A stretch of DNA of 55,880 nt, taken from positions 1-55,880 of the forward strand of contig JAPOSW010000098.1 of assembly GCA_026709505.1 (NCBI GenBank). Direction: 5' to 3'. Shown here in pieces: positions 29,325 through 38,532 of the stretch. Each line of letters starts with the position of its first letter. Positions within the stretch are counted from its first letter, which is position 1. The notes beneath the pieces are model-generated. The model saw only the letters and a program-made list of their open reading frames with translations, was not told the origin of the DNA and made no database searches. The position numbers were made by a program, and so were the translations under genes. The DNA is from Gammaproteobacteria bacterium. GTDB taxonomy: Bacteria > Pseudomonadota > Gammaproteobacteria > Arenicellales > Poriferihabitantaceae.

Positions 29325-30778
29325 CAAAAACGCTCGAGATGGGGGAAAGGCACCTCGCCATGGTGCACATGCATTGCATTGTGTTCGGCACAACGGGCCA
29401 GTGTCGGAATGGCCTTGCCGGGATTCAGCAGCGAATCCGGATCTAGGCACCGTCTTACCGCATGAAAGATTTCTCGTTCATCATCGGTAAACTGGAAGCA
29501 CATGTCGCCGATTTTTTCAACGCCCACCCCATGCTCTCCGGTGATTGTTCCGCCCTTTTCGACGCACAGCTGCAGAATTTTCGATCCTAGCTCGATGGTT
29601 TTTTCCATTTGTCCCGGGATTCTCGCATCATAGAGGATCAATGGATGCAGGTTGCCATCTCCAGCATGAAAAACATTGGCAATTCTTAACCCGTATTCTT
29701 CGGACAATTCCTCTATTTTGGTTAACACCTCGCCGATTGCCTTTCTGGGAATTGTGCCGTCAATGCAGTAATAGTCGGGTGACAGCCGGCCAACAGCAGG
29801 AAATGAGGCCTTGCGTCCAGACCAGAATAGCTGCCGTTCATGCTCGTCCTTTGCTATGCGGATGTCCGTGGCCTGACTGTCGCGGAACGTAGCTTCGACC
29901 TCTCGGATCTGCTGAGCTACTTCGTCCTCGGTCCCATCCAGCTCACACAGCAAAATGGCTTTTGCATCGACGGGATAACCGGCATTGACGAATGCCTCGG
30001 CGGCACGGATTGCAGGGTTATCCATCATCTCAATCCCGGCCGGGATAATTCCGCTGGCGATGACTGCTGCAACACTGTCTCCTGCGCTCTGTACGGAGTC
30101 AAAAATGCCCATGACCACACGCGCACACTCCGGAATAGGAAGCAGCTTGATAGTTGCTTCCACGACGATTCCCATCATGCCTTCCGAGCCGACCATCAGG
30201 GATAGCAGGTTAAAACCTGGAGAATCCAGGGACTGGTGACCGAAATCGATCAAGTCACCCTCGATGGTTGCGACTTTGATGGCGACTACATTATGAACGG
30301 TTAATCCGTATTTCAGGCAATGGACGCCACCGGAGTTCTCGGCAATGTTGCCCCCGATTGAACAGGCAATCTGTGATGAGGGGTCTGGAGCATAATACAG
30401 CCCAAGATGCTCAACCTCCTTGGATATTTTAAGGTTCGTCATTCCCGGCTCAACTCGCGCGGTTCGGTTTTCCGAGTCTACTTCCAGCAACTTGTTCATC
30501 CTCGACAAGCTAAGCACGATGCCTTCGGGATGTGGCAAAGCACCGCCGGAGAGGCCAGTTCCAGCACCTCGCCCAACCACTGGAATTGCGTTCTCGCGAC
30601 AAACCTTCAAGGCTGTCATGACATGATCGATATTGTCCGGCAAAACCACCAAGCCGGGCAGTTCGCGAAATGCACTCAGGCCATCGCACTCAAAAGTTCG
30701 AAGTGCGGCCTCATTGGAAACCAGGCACCGATCCGGCAAGACCTGTGAAAAGAGTCTTGCCAATTGCTCTGTCTTCAT
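29324..30778 (-). CDS. glcD: Glycolate oxidase subunit D (FAD-linked oxidase)
   Basis: Catalytic flavoprotein subunit oxidising glycolate to glyoxylate. The FAD-binding segment shows VVGRGAGTGLSGGALPH, CSIGGNIAENSGGVHCLKYG and LMVGSEGMMGIV. The C-terminal domain has NVFHAGDGNLHPLI, the His-containing active-site region, and GTITGEHGVGVEK. The frame extends to 30886, but the ATG at 30778 gives the expected start (MKTEQLARLF) and a 484 aa product, close to the E. coli 499 aa. It is divergent from coq7. Glyoxylate made here could feed the glycerate kinase at 44.2 kb or the glyoxylate bypass. Confidence 0.95.
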   Translation of the reverse strand: MKTEQLARLFSQVLPDRCLVSNEAALRTFECDGLSAFRELPGLVVLPDNIDHVMTALKVCRENAIPVVGRGAGTGLSGGALPHPEGIVLSLSRMNKLLEVDSENRTARVEPGMTNLKISKEVEHLGLYYAPDPSSQIACSIGGNIAENSGGVHCLKYGLTVHNVVAIKVATIEGDLIDFGHQSLDSPGFNLLSLMVGSEGMMGIVVEATIKLLPIPECARVVMGIFDSVQSAGDSVAAVIASGIIPAGIEMMDNPAIRAAEAFVNAGYPVDAKAILLCELDGTEDEVAQQIREVEATFRDSQATDIRIAKDEHERQLFWSGRKASFPAVGRLSPDYYCIDGTIPRKAIGEVLTKIEELSEEYGLRIANVFHAGDGNLHPLILYDARIPGQMEKTIELGSKILQLCVEKGGTITGEHGVGVEKIGDMCFQFTDDEREIFHAVRRCLDPDSLLNPGKAIPTLARCAEHNAMHVHHGEVPFPHLERF

Positions 30779-30833
30779 TGATAAATACCCGTTGCAAGCT
30801 TGGGAGTCTATTGTATGATAATCGGATGAACTT

Positions 30834-31487
30834 ATGATTAATCTTTCCTCATTGCGCAAACTCTCTTCGCTGGACCGGATCCTCATGGAGGCCTCACGAG
30901 CGCTCCATACCGTCTATGGCTCTCCCGTCGTAAGCCGCCCCTACCCGGCAACGAGCAAAAATACGGGCGCATTCAGCAAGGAGGACTGCAGTCGTTCGGC
31001 CGCCTACATGCGGGTCAACCATACTGGGGAAATATGTGCCCAAGCCCTTTATCAGAGCCAGGCAATGACCGCAAAACACTCCGTGAACCGTGCTCGGATG
31101 CAGCATTCTGCAGACGAAGAACTGGACCATCTCGCCTGGTGTGAACAGCGGATCAAGGAACTGGGAGGACACAAGAGCCTGCTGAATCCTCTGTGGTATG
31201 CAGGCTCTTTTACAATCGGTACGGTAGCCGGACTGATTGGCGATAAATGGAATCTGGGATTTGTAGCAGAGACTGAAAAGCAGGTCGTCGAGCATCTTGA
31301 GAGCCACCTGGCCCGTCTTCCAGAAACAGACCTCAGAAGCCGAGAAGTGATCGCGCAAATGAAGTCTGATGAGGCCCAGCATGCCGATCAGGCCATGCAG
31401 GCAGGAGCCGCGCCACTCCCTGCTCCTGTCAAGCTGCTAATGAAAATCGGAGGTCGAATCATGACCTCGACAGCCTACCGACTTTAA
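30834..31487 (+). CDS. coq7: 3-demethoxyubiquinol 3-hydroxylase
   Basis: Di-iron monooxygenase for the last ring hydroxylation in ubiquinone synthesis. The protein is 217 aa with the ferritin-like iron ligands in MRVNHTGEICAQALY, HSADEELDHLAWCE, QVVEHLESH and MKSDEAQHADQA. Bacteria using Coq7 instead of UbiF support a gammaproteobacterial origin with aerobic metabolism. It is divergent from glcD with 55 bp between, and ends 28 bp before the convergent choline-sulfatase gene. Confidence 0.95.
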   Translation: MINLSSLRKLSSLDRILMEASRALHTVYGSPVVSRPYPATSKNTGAFSKEDCSRSAAYMRVNHTGEICAQALYQSQAMTAKHSVNRARMQHSADEELDHLAWCEQRIKELGGHKSLLNPLWYAGSFTIGTVAGLIGDKWNLGFVAETEKQVVEHLESHLARLPETDLRSREVIAQMKSDEAQHADQAMQAGAAPLPAPVKLLMKIGGRIMTSTAYRL

Positions 31488-31515
31488 ATCGCCGGATGGA
31501 TTAACCGGAAATCTT

Positions 31516-33078
31516 CTATTTCGAGTGAGGCTTGAAGGGTTTTGGTCTTGGAAAGCGGGACCGGATATCATGCTGGGTCAAGTCCATGTGTGCCCTTGTG
31601 TACTCTTCGCTGGCATTCTGATCGGGCGTGTAGTCCCAGTCGGTTCGCTTCCCCTTGACCAGCGCTGCGTGCACCATCCTACGACGATTCTGGTCCTTGA
31701 TGATTTCCTGTTTGAGAGTCTTGCTGTTCCAGTGATTCGCTGCAACAGATCGAAACCGTTTCATCAAGTCCTGGCTTGAAGGGTCTTCAGCCAGATTTTT
31801 CAGCTCGTCGGGGTCAGACTGGATATCGAACAGGAGTTCCGGGTCGGTATCGCAACAGATATACTTGTATTGACCTTCACGAAGCATCAGCATGGGCGCA
31901 CTGGTACCTTCTGCAAGGTATTCACTGACGGCAGTCTTTCCATCGACTTCTTGCTCGCCCAGACACTGGGGCCATAGACTCAGGCCATCAACTGGATCAA
32001 TTGGTTCTGGCTGACGGATCTCCCGGGTGCTTGCAATATCAAGGAGCGTCGGCAAAACGTCAACATGTGAAACGGGGGAGCCAACCGTTCCGGGAGACAG
32101 CCTATCAGGGTGACTAATGATCAAGGGAATCCGGGCAGACCATTCTCTGAGCGACATCTTGTACCATAGGCCAAATTCACCCAGCATATCGCCATGATCG
32201 GAGGTGAAAACCATCAGCGTGTCTTGCTCCAGTCCGCATTCTTGGAGTACACCCTGAAGGCGTCCCACCCACTCATCAATGTAGCTGACATTTCCGTAAT
32301 AGGCACGGCGGGCATTGATGACGTCCTCTTCGGTAATCGAAACCGCGTCAATATCGATCATCGATTCATGCCGAGTGTTGTGGGGATCGGGTTGTGAATC
32401 GGGTCTGGATACTCGTGGCAGGCTAATCTCCCTGTTGTCATACATCGACCAGTATTTCTGGCGGGTGGCGTATGGATCGTGTGGATGTATGAAACTGGCA
32501 ACCAGGCACAAGGGCCTTGGATCATCGGAACGGGCATGATCGTAAATTTCCCGGACTGCCGAGGCTCCCACCAGGTCATCATAAGCGAATTGATTGGTGA
32601 TTGCGGCAACACCCGCTTGCGTGACGCTTGACATGTTGTGATACCAGAGATCGATCCGTTCTTCTGGTCGAGTCCAGTCGGGCACCCAGCCGAATTCAGC
32701 CGGGTAGACATCGGTGGTCAGACGTTTTTCAAAACCATGCAGTTGATCCGGCCCCACAAAATGCATTTTTCCAGACAGGCAGGTATGATATCCCATTAGC
32801 CTCAGATAGTGCGCGAATGTCGGCATGGTTGAGGGCATGTAGGACGCGTTGTCATACCCTTTGCAGCGTGACACATTCTGGCCGGTCATGAAGGCATATC
32901 GTGCCGGCGTGCAAAGCGGGCTGCTCGTATAGGCATTTTCGAAATGGATGCCGGTCTCGGACAAGCGATCGATATTCGGACTGATAACCTCGGCGTTGCC
33001 GTAACAGCCCAGGGCCTTGGCCGTCAGCTGGTCAGCCATGATGATGAGGATGTTTGGTTGATGCTTGTCTGACTCCAT
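31516..33078 (-). CDS. betC: Choline sulfatase
   Basis: Hydrolyses choline-O-sulfate to choline and sulfate. The type I sulfatase signature SSPLCTPARYAFMTG holds the Cys that becomes formylglycine. IIMADQLTAKAL gives the first metal Asp, GKMHFVGPDQLHGFE the Lys/His set, and FTSDHGDMLGEFGLW the second metal pair. The GFEKRLTTDVYPAEFGW and WWYHNMSSVT-like segments and the C-terminal region distinguish choline sulfatase from other sulfatases. Length (520 aa) is normal. No betA, betB or betI genes are adjacent. The maturation enzyme would be a formylglycine-generating protein, and the SUMF1 relic at 52 kb is too damaged to serve. Confidence 0.9.
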   Translation of the reverse strand: MESDKHQPNILIIMADQLTAKALGCYGNAEVISPNIDRLSETGIHFENAYTSSPLCTPARYAFMTGQNVSRCKGYDNASYMPSTMPTFAHYLRLMGYHTCLSGKMHFVGPDQLHGFEKRLTTDVYPAEFGWVPDWTRPEERIDLWYHNMSSVTQAGVAAITNQFAYDDLVGASAVREIYDHARSDDPRPLCLVASFIHPHDPYATRQKYWSMYDNREISLPRVSRPDSQPDPHNTRHESMIDIDAVSITEEDVINARRAYYGNVSYIDEWVGRLQGVLQECGLEQDTLMVFTSDHGDMLGEFGLWYKMSLREWSARIPLIISHPDRLSPGTVGSPVSHVDVLPTLLDIASTREIRQPEPIDPVDGLSLWPQCLGEQEVDGKTAVSEYLAEGTSAPMLMLREGQYKYICCDTDPELLFDIQSDPDELKNLAEDPSSQDLMKRFRSVAANHWNSKTLKQEIIKDQNRRRMVHAALVKGKRTDWDYTPDQNASEEYTRAHMDLTQHDIRSRFPRPKPFKPHSK

Positions 33079-33188
33079 CTTGATTTCTCCAATTAATGAT
33101 CAAAAAGCGAAATACTCAAGCAGCGGTACGAACCGGCATTGTATATTGGAAATTATAACCTTGGGATAATCTGGACACAGTCGGAAAT

Positions 33189-33475
33189 AGCGAGGTCATC
33201 TACTAGCCTTCGGCGATCGCAGACATCAATGATATCTGGGATTGCACGGCCCAAGAATAGGGAATTCTGCCAGCCGACCGATACACGGATGCTATTCGGG
33301 ATGCGTGCAATGAATTGGCACAGTGAAAAGAAGCAAGGCCTTCCCCGCGGACATCAGAGACTGCTACCTAAAATACAGGGTTGGTCGGCACATGATTTTC
33401 GTTGTCAACGAACATGAAGAAGCCACAGCTGTTCGTGTCCTGCATCAGTGTATGGATACCGAGTGCCATCCTTGA
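33189..33475 (+). pseudogene. Decayed ParE/RelE-type toxin gene
   Basis: Reading through stops, the plus strand gives SEVIY, then PSAIADINDIWDCTAQE, stop, GILPADRYTDAIRDACNELA, and after a frame change ADIRDCYLKYRVGRHMIF with VVNEHEEATAVRVLHQCMD. This follows the ParE order of an N-terminal helix pair, a central RYTDAIRDAC helix and a C-terminal KYRVG..IF..VLHQ sheet. Stops lie at 33204, 33258 and 33324, and a frameshift lies near 33345. The toxin cannot be made. No partner antitoxin was found. Confidence 0.75.
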
Positions 33476-33791
33476 AATGCTTGTTGTGACCAGTCATGAA
33501 TAAACTCATCCGCGCTGACCAGTATCCTGCCGCAGTACTCTTGGCCGGATTTCTTCACTGCGGGAACTGTCTTTATCATGGCGTTTCAAGCATTTGGCAA
33601 TTTCATGTGTCGGCCTGTAGCCTGCAAGGCAAAGATAGCTGATGCTCCGGCAGTCGTCCTGTATCTCTCAATGAAACGGGCATGCTGAGAAATACAGTGC
33701 CAACCTGCTGCATGACAAATCGACTCTTCGGCAGGAAAAAAATCGCTTGCTGCATGCACTCACAGGAAATCCGGCATTAATGCCGGGGACT
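33476..33791. other. Spacer between parE relic and hipA
   Basis: About 315 bases without a recognisable gene. On the minus strand a frame with stops reads EYCGRILVSADEFIHDW but matches nothing known. Near its right end a palindrome at 33771-33786 sits just beyond the hipA stop. Confidence 0.45.
33771..33786 (-). terminator. Perfect 16 bp palindrome after hipA
   Basis: CCGGCATTAATGCCGG lies five bases past the end of hipA on the minus strand and can form a six-pair stem with a TTAA loop. The following bases (ATTTCC) give only a weak T run, so it is a possible but not strong intrinsic terminator. Confidence 0.4.
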
Positions 33792-35021
33792 TCATGCAGT
33801 GATTCTTGAGGCAATCAAATCAATATTTGACTTTGCCACTCCATGTTCCCTTGCAAGCTCTGGCCATTTCCCCAGGGCAGATCTGGCCTGCTCGATGATG
33901 CTGGAAATAATGGCATTAGGAAGTTTTGCCTCAAGACCCAGTTTAATCAGTTCGGATTGGTTCAAATCCTTTCCCTCGCCCATCACTGTTGTACTATGCT
34001 CTCCACGAGGCCTCGATGAAAAAGTCAGGTCATAAGCGGGTGACAGTTTCCATTCGCCGTCTTTATCCATCAAGCAACTGAAATTCTTTCCATGATCATC
34101 GCGGTTATGTGCGAGTACATTGAACACGGCCAGTCGAAACATTTTTTCTACTTCGCGAATATCTCTGGTCAAGATCATGGTCAACGCCAGCAGGTCTTCA
34201 TAATCCAGTGATGGGACTCGAAAGTCTGAGTGCAAAAGACCGCACGCTGAATGCATGTGTCTCCGTTTATTCTGATCCCTGTCAAAGCGCTGAACGGCAA
34301 AATATCCGCTACAGGTTCGAGAGGGGAACAAGTGCACATCTGGAATCATCAAGCCCGCATCGGCGGCCATTAAGGCATAGACATATTCAATTGCTCCGGC
34401 ATCAGCACCATCATCCATATTCGGGAATTTCACAAGCCACGGCTGATAGCTGCCATCCATATTGCATGTTCCATGAATCACGTCTTCCCTGTTCTTGTGG
34501 AGACCGATCATGGCTTTTGGCCGGGCACCGGCTGATGAACCATTGAGAGCCAGTAATTCAGGGAGCAAGTCTGTGGCCTCTCCGGACAAAACCTCGACAA
34601 CTTGACTGGCGACCGCTTCTATACCGATCCTATCATCAGGAATGTCGCTTGTATGATCCGGGTCGTAAACCAGTGCACCCATGCCGGTTTGCCCAACGTA
34701 TGCAAAACGATCCAATGCTGACAGTTCTTGTTGCAAAATACCAAGCGACCTCAATTTCCGGTCCAGCAGCATGCGTCCCCAACCATCAGGGAGACTGTCA
34801 TAAAACACCCCAGGCAGACTTTCAAGTGCGGATGGGCCAAACGACTGAACGCCTGTTTTCAGAGGGAGCCTGAGAGGAGATATTTCGAGAGCTTTTTCGA
34901 TAAAGGATCTGTCATATTCAAAATAGATTCTATGATCGCGTTTCGCGAGGCGACCTACATGCAGAACTAAATCATCCAGATGCAGCGAAATCCCGATTTT
35001 TGAAACAGGCTTGAAGGTCAT
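33792..35021 (-). CDS. hipA: HipA-like serine/threonine kinase toxin
   Basis: Toxin component of a HipBA-type module. Known members phosphorylate aminoacyl-tRNA synthetases and cause growth arrest. The 409 aa protein has the N-terminal HipA coupling domain with SLPDGWGRMLLDRKLR, and the kinase core with GSSAGARPKAMIGL (flexible P-loop), the catalytic region NVLAHNRDDHGKNFSCL (Asp) and the metal-binding KLSPAYDLTFS. It appears complete. Its start overlaps the hipB stop by four bases, the usual antitoxin-first arrangement. Confidence 0.9.
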   Translation of the reverse strand: MTFKPVSKIGISLHLDDLVLHVGRLAKRDHRIYFEYDRSFIEKALEISPLRLPLKTGVQSFGPSALESLPGVFYDSLPDGWGRMLLDRKLRSLGILQQELSALDRFAYVGQTGMGALVYDPDHTSDIPDDRIGIEAVASQVVEVLSGEATDLLPELLALNGSSAGARPKAMIGLHKNREDVIHGTCNMDGSYQPWLVKFPNMDDGADAGAIEYVYALMAADAGLMIPDVHLFPSRTCSGYFAVQRFDRDQNKRRHMHSACGLLHSDFRVPSLDYEDLLALTMILTRDIREVEKMFRLAVFNVLAHNRDDHGKNFSCLMDKDGEWKLSPAYDLTFSSRPRGEHSTTVMGEGKDLNQSELIKLGLEAKLPNAIISSIIEQARSALGKWPELAREHGVAKSNIDLIASRITA

Positions 35022-35326
35022 GTTCGCCAGCCGCGTTTTCGAGATTTTTTCGGACGGTCATCCAGTACATCATCAATCGATTCAAAATGTTCAGAATGAT
35101 CGTTCAGGACCTGAACAAAGGCTTCGAGACATCCGAGAACCATCAAAATCTTCAGAAAAGATTCCAGAGAGATCAACCCCGTCTGCTCATACTTGCGCAA
35201 AGTAGGCAATGGAACTCCCGATCTTTTTGCCAGCCCGGCTTGTGTCAGTCCCTGTCTGACCCTCATTGCTTTCAGCTGGAGGCGCAACAGGCATTGCGCC
35301 TTTGAAACAGTATTAAGTAATATCAT
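35018..35326 (-). CDS. hipB: HipB-like Xre-type antitoxin
   Basis: A 102 aa helix-turn-helix protein; the HTH is LKAMRVRQGLTQAGLAKRSGVPLPTLRKYE (residues about 18-48, quoted in part only as RQGLTQAGLAKRSGVP). It should neutralise HipA and repress its own promoter. The gene begins with an ATG in an AT-rich stretch without an evident ribosome site, and an internal start at the Met in KAMRVRQ is possible. The C-terminal tail KKSRKRGW is strongly basic. Overlap with hipA indicates coupling. Confidence 0.85.
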   Translation of the reverse strand: MILLNTVSKAQCLLRLQLKAMRVRQGLTQAGLAKRSGVPLPTLRKYEQTGLISLESFLKILMVLGCLEAFVQVLNDHSEHFESIDDVLDDRPKKSRKRGWRT

Positions 35327-35351
35327 AGTAATATATATCTTATTATTATTG

Positions 35352-35380
35352 ATTATATAATACTATAGTATTAATATTAA
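35352..35380 (-). promoter_or_regulatory. hipBA promoter and palindromic operator
   Basis: A TATAAT box (35352-35357, minus strand) lies 26 bases before the hipB start and directly abuts a perfect 16 bp palindrome, TAATACTATAGTATTA (35358-35373). A second 10 bp palindrome, TTAATATTAA, overlaps its outer side (35371-35380). Position over the promoter spacer fits HipB autorepression. The match is by sequence only. Confidence 0.55.
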
Positions 35381-36096
35381 GAAAAAGTGAATTCAATGTA
35401 TGTGACTCTTTCGACGCACGATAATTCTGCACTGACTCTTAGGCCTGGAAATTTAAAGCCCAGACTGAACAGCTCAAGCGCTAAAGCCTGCAGCCAAATG
35501 TGCCGGAAGACATCCAGAGCAGTCATGCGACTGTCCGGAGGGCATGGCCCTGTCATTTGGAAATTTCATTGGGGCTTGCGAAAAATGGTTTTTTTTCAAG
35601 ATCCAGAAGTTTGACAGCGATGATGGAGTAGTTGTAACAGGGTTTAACATGGAAAGATATCACTACTGCGGTTATTGCCAGTTCTGCAGCAGAACTGGCA
35701 CCGCCTGGCTCGCCCGGTAACATTTGCCAGCCATTCTTTATCCGTCTATTTCATTGTAATATCTAATGAGGAGTACTCGAGAGTGGTTTCCTTGAAGTAC
35801 TTGACCTCGGTAAAACAGCGCTTGAATTAAGCATTCGGGACACTGAACACCATAAACGGCAATCCTTCTGTCAGTACTGTGAATCCATCGGATTTACTGC
35901 GAAAGCCGGCATATCACTAATCGGAGGCAGGGAGTGATGACTGGCTCGCCTAGGAAAGAATATTGCGGCAAAATGCGTCAATCATGGGATGTGTATTCGC
36001 GACCCAAAATCAGGATAATTTCAGGTGAGGAACAGGGTTCATCAAGCATCAGGAACTCGGTTCTTGAATTGCACATGGAACTCGATGCCTGTTCGG
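35381..36096. other. Gene-free region upstream of hipBA
   Basis: About 700 bases with only short, unconvincing frames such as 35387-35614. It contains a perfect 25 bp inverted repeat at 35676-35700. No domain or transposon end was recognised. Confidence 0.45.
35676..35700. repeat. Perfect inverted repeat, 12 bp arms around one base
   Basis: TGCCAGTTCTGC, one A, then GCAGAACTGGCA: fully complementary arms with a one-base centre. It lies in the gene-free zone beside hipBA. No T run follows on either side, so an intrinsic terminator is unlikely; a protein-binding site or mobile-element remnant is possible. Confidence 0.5.
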
Positions 36097-36729
36097 TCAG
36101 GGATGACGTTGGATGATCAACACTCTGGCATTAATGTTTTCGTTCCGGATGTATCCCGTTTCACGGATTTCAATGATCGTGAATTCATGGTCGTCCGCTT
36201 CCTGGTAAACCAGGGGTTCGAGTCCGAGCTCAGTCCAGGCTGCCCCGTTCACGGATATCAGGCATAGTCCGCCAGGTTCGACACAGTTGACCACATTATG
36301 CATGTCCGAAACCCTGGGAACGTGGTAGGAAAACAGGCCCACGCAAATCAATGCCTGGTAGAGCGTGTCGATGCTTGCCGGCTTGGTAAAGTCATGCTGC
36401 CATGTCTGCTGATAGATATCGCGTGATCGGACCAAGTCCAGCATCCCTTCGGAGAAGTCGACACCGTCTATTCGTTGATAGCCTCGCTGCCGTAAAAACT
36501 GACCAGCCAAACCGGTACCGCAGGCGACATCAAGAATGGCAGTTGAGGTATCCGCAACCAGTTCAGTGAAAATTGCCCCTACCTCTGAATGGGCAACATA
36601 ACCGAGATCATTCAACAGGTCTTCGTCATAGGTACTGGCCCATTCATCGTACAGCCTGGCCTTATCCCCCTTGGGATCGTAGACTCTGGACAGCCGGTCA
36701 TCAAATCTCTCAATCTCGGGCTTGCTCAT
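36097..36729 (-). CDS. Class I SAM-dependent methyltransferase
   Basis: A 210 aa methyltransferase. AILDVACGTGLAGQFL is the SAM-binding motif I and RIDGVDFSEGML motif II, followed by the ICVGLFSYH and VEPGGLCLISVNG regions. The N-terminal YDEWASTYDED resembles the Williams-Beuren-type (METTL27) bacterial group. The substrate is unknown and neighbours do not suggest one. The product lacks signal or membrane segments. Confidence 0.85.
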   Translation of the reverse strand: MSKPEIERFDDRLSRVYDPKGDKARLYDEWASTYDEDLLNDLGYVAHSEVGAIFTELVADTSTAILDVACGTGLAGQFLRQRGYQRIDGVDFSEGMLDLVRSRDIYQQTWQHDFTKPASIDTLYQALICVGLFSYHVPRVSDMHNVVNCVEPGGLCLISVNGAAWTELGLEPLVYQEADDHEFTIIEIRETGYIRNENINARVLIIQRHP

Positions 36730-36859
36730 TTGTCGATAGTTTCAGATGCATGGACAGTCATAACTATAACATCCGGAACTGCTCCTTAACCGTTTGGTTT
36801 TTGGCCGAGGAATGCCGGCAGCCTCTGAACGTTGGACTTGTCCACCTGCTTCAAGCAGG

Positions 36860-38023
36860 TCAATAGGACCTGGGCATGCCCAGAACATGCTCGGCAAGAT
36901 AGCTCAAGATCAAGTTTGTGGAGATAGGGGCTACCTGATAGAGCCGTGTTTCCCGGTACTTCCGTTCCACATCAAATTCCTCTGCAAACCCGAAACCGCC
37001 ATGTGTTTGCAGGCAGGCTTCAGCCGCTTGCCATGAAGCATCCGCAGCGAGCAGCTTGGCAAGATTCGCCTCTTCGCCCGGATTTTCGCCGGAGTCATAG
37101 CGAAGTGATGCTTCTTTGAGCATCAACTCAGCCGCCCGCATCCCGGCATAAGCTCTGGCGATCGGAAACTGGATGCCCTGATTTTGGCCAATCGGTCTGC
37201 CGAATACAGCACGGCTATTCGCATAGGATACCGCCTTGTCAATGAACCATTTGGCATCACCTATGCATTCTGCGGCGATCAGAATTCGCTCTGCATTCAT
37301 GCCGGACAAAATATGCCGAAACCCCTCGCCTTCATCCCCGATCAGGGCATCCCCCGGTATCGGCATATTGTCAAAAAATATCTCGGTAGTCGCATGATTC
37401 ATCATGGTCCGAATCGGTCGTACCTGCAGATGATGTTCCGGGATAGTTCGCAGGTCTACCAGGAATACCGATAAGCCATCTGATTTTTTCTTGACCTGGT
37501 TAATCGGCGTAGTCCGGCATAGCAGCAACATCAAATCGGTATGCTCGGCACGTGAAGTCCAGATTTTCTGACCGTTGATGGTGTACAAGCCATCTTTGAG
37601 AGTAGCTGTGGTTCTCAGCGAGGAAGTATCCGTACCGCTTTCAGGTTCGCTTACGCCGAAGGCCTGCAGGCGAATCGAACCATCCGCAATTGCGGGCAGG
37701 TAACGTGCTTTCTGCTCATCCGAACCATGTCTGAGGATTGTTCCCATTGTGTACATCTGGGCATGGCATGCGCCCGCGTTTCCACCTGAATGGTGGATTT
37801 CCTCCAAAATCACCCCGGCGGCTTCAATCGATAACCCTACTCCGCCATATTGCTCGGGAATGAGAGCGGCAAGATAACCGGACTGAGTCAGGGCGTAGAC
37901 AAACTCTTCCGGATAAGCACGTTCCCGATCACAGCGCTGCCAATACTGGGACCCAAAGTCTGAGCAGAGTTTCCTCACCCCCTCCCGAATCTCTTCAAAT
38001 TTTCCCTGCTCGCCTATAAACAT
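36860..38023 (-). CDS. Acyl-CoA dehydrogenase
   Basis: FAD-dependent alpha-beta dehydrogenase of 387 aa. LQAFGVSEPESGTDTSSLRT is the flavin-contact motif, TINGQKIWTSRAEHTDLML the mid domain, and MNAERILIAAECIGDAKW with CLQTHGGFGFAEEFDVER the C-terminal helical domain. The GGFGF-EEFDVER end is that of short- or branched-chain acyl-CoA dehydrogenases. No adjacent electron-transfer flavoprotein gene is seen. It stands alone between the methyltransferase and a gene-free zone. Its chain-length preference is not determined from sequence. Confidence 0.92.
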   Translation of the reverse strand: MFIGEQGKFEEIREGVRKLCSDFGSQYWQRCDRERAYPEEFVYALTQSGYLAALIPEQYGGVGLSIEAAGVILEEIHHSGGNAGACHAQMYTMGTILRHGSDEQKARYLPAIADGSIRLQAFGVSEPESGTDTSSLRTTATLKDGLYTINGQKIWTSRAEHTDLMLLLCRTTPINQVKKKSDGLSVFLVDLRTIPEHHLQVRPIRTMMNHATTEIFFDNMPIPGDALIGDEGEGFRHILSGMNAERILIAAECIGDAKWFIDKAVSYANSRAVFGRPIGQNQGIQFPIARAYAGMRAAELMLKEASLRYDSGENPGEEANLAKLLAADASWQAAEACLQTHGGFGFAEEFDVERKYRETRLYQVAPISTNLILSYLAEHVLGMPRSY

Positions 38024-38532
38024 GCTTTAGTTTGCAAACCTCTTAGTCATAACGGTGTCATGAATAGTGGATTATAGAGTCAATGAGCCCATTGCCGAGT
38101 ATGGAAGCATTGATGCTTGACTATTAAGCCATGAATTAGAAATTCATGCCAATATCCATAAAACCCCTGGTAATCCGAGTAATAATCTACAGGTAAAACT
38201 CAATAGGAGTTGACTTTGCCTTTGTGGTGGTGGAAGGGCTCAAATTTCCTGTTCTGCTATACTCGGCTGTGATCAAAGGAATGAAAGTTCCGCACGACAA
38301 TGGTTCGAGATATGGAAAACAATAAATCAGGACATATTGCCGGCAACATGAATTGGACAGTCTTAATGAAAGGGGCTTATCAAGAATACTTGACAATCGG
38401 ATAAAAAAGCATGCATAACCATCTTATAAAGGACAAGTCAGCAAAGAATCAGAGCCAATAAATGAATAGTATGGCTCGAAATATTCTCGTCAAGTATTCT
38501 TTATAAGTTCCCAATGAAAATGCAGAATTGCG
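38024..38532. other. Regulatory-looking spacer before the AAA ATPase gene
   Basis: About 500 bases with no confident gene. It contains a 19 bp inverted repeat (38376-38394 against 38489-38507) and a possible sigma-70 promoter at 38390-38419. A short frame ending near 38415 has a DUF1127-like look (ELDSLNERGLSRIL) but is too weak to call. Confidence 0.45.
38376..38507 (+). promoter_or_regulatory. Inverted repeat overlapping a promoter before the AAA ATPase gene
   Basis: CTTATCAAGAATACTTGAC at 38376-38394 matches the reverse complement of 38489-38507 at 18 of 19 positions. The left arm contains TTGACA (38390-38395), and CATAAC 18 bases on could be its -10. The right arm ends 25 bases before the ATPase start. 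This could be a pair of operator sites, or the ends of a 132 bp miniature element. Confidence 0.4.

Noticed and set aside
36844-36860. Inverted repeat ACCTGCTT/AAGCAGGT at the acyl-CoA dehydrogenase stop
   Set aside because: One-base loop and no T run, so a terminator is not supported.
38187-38415. DUF1127-like small protein
   Set aside because: The suggestive ELDSLNERGLSRIL segment needs a frame with a stop and lacks the arginine-rich context.
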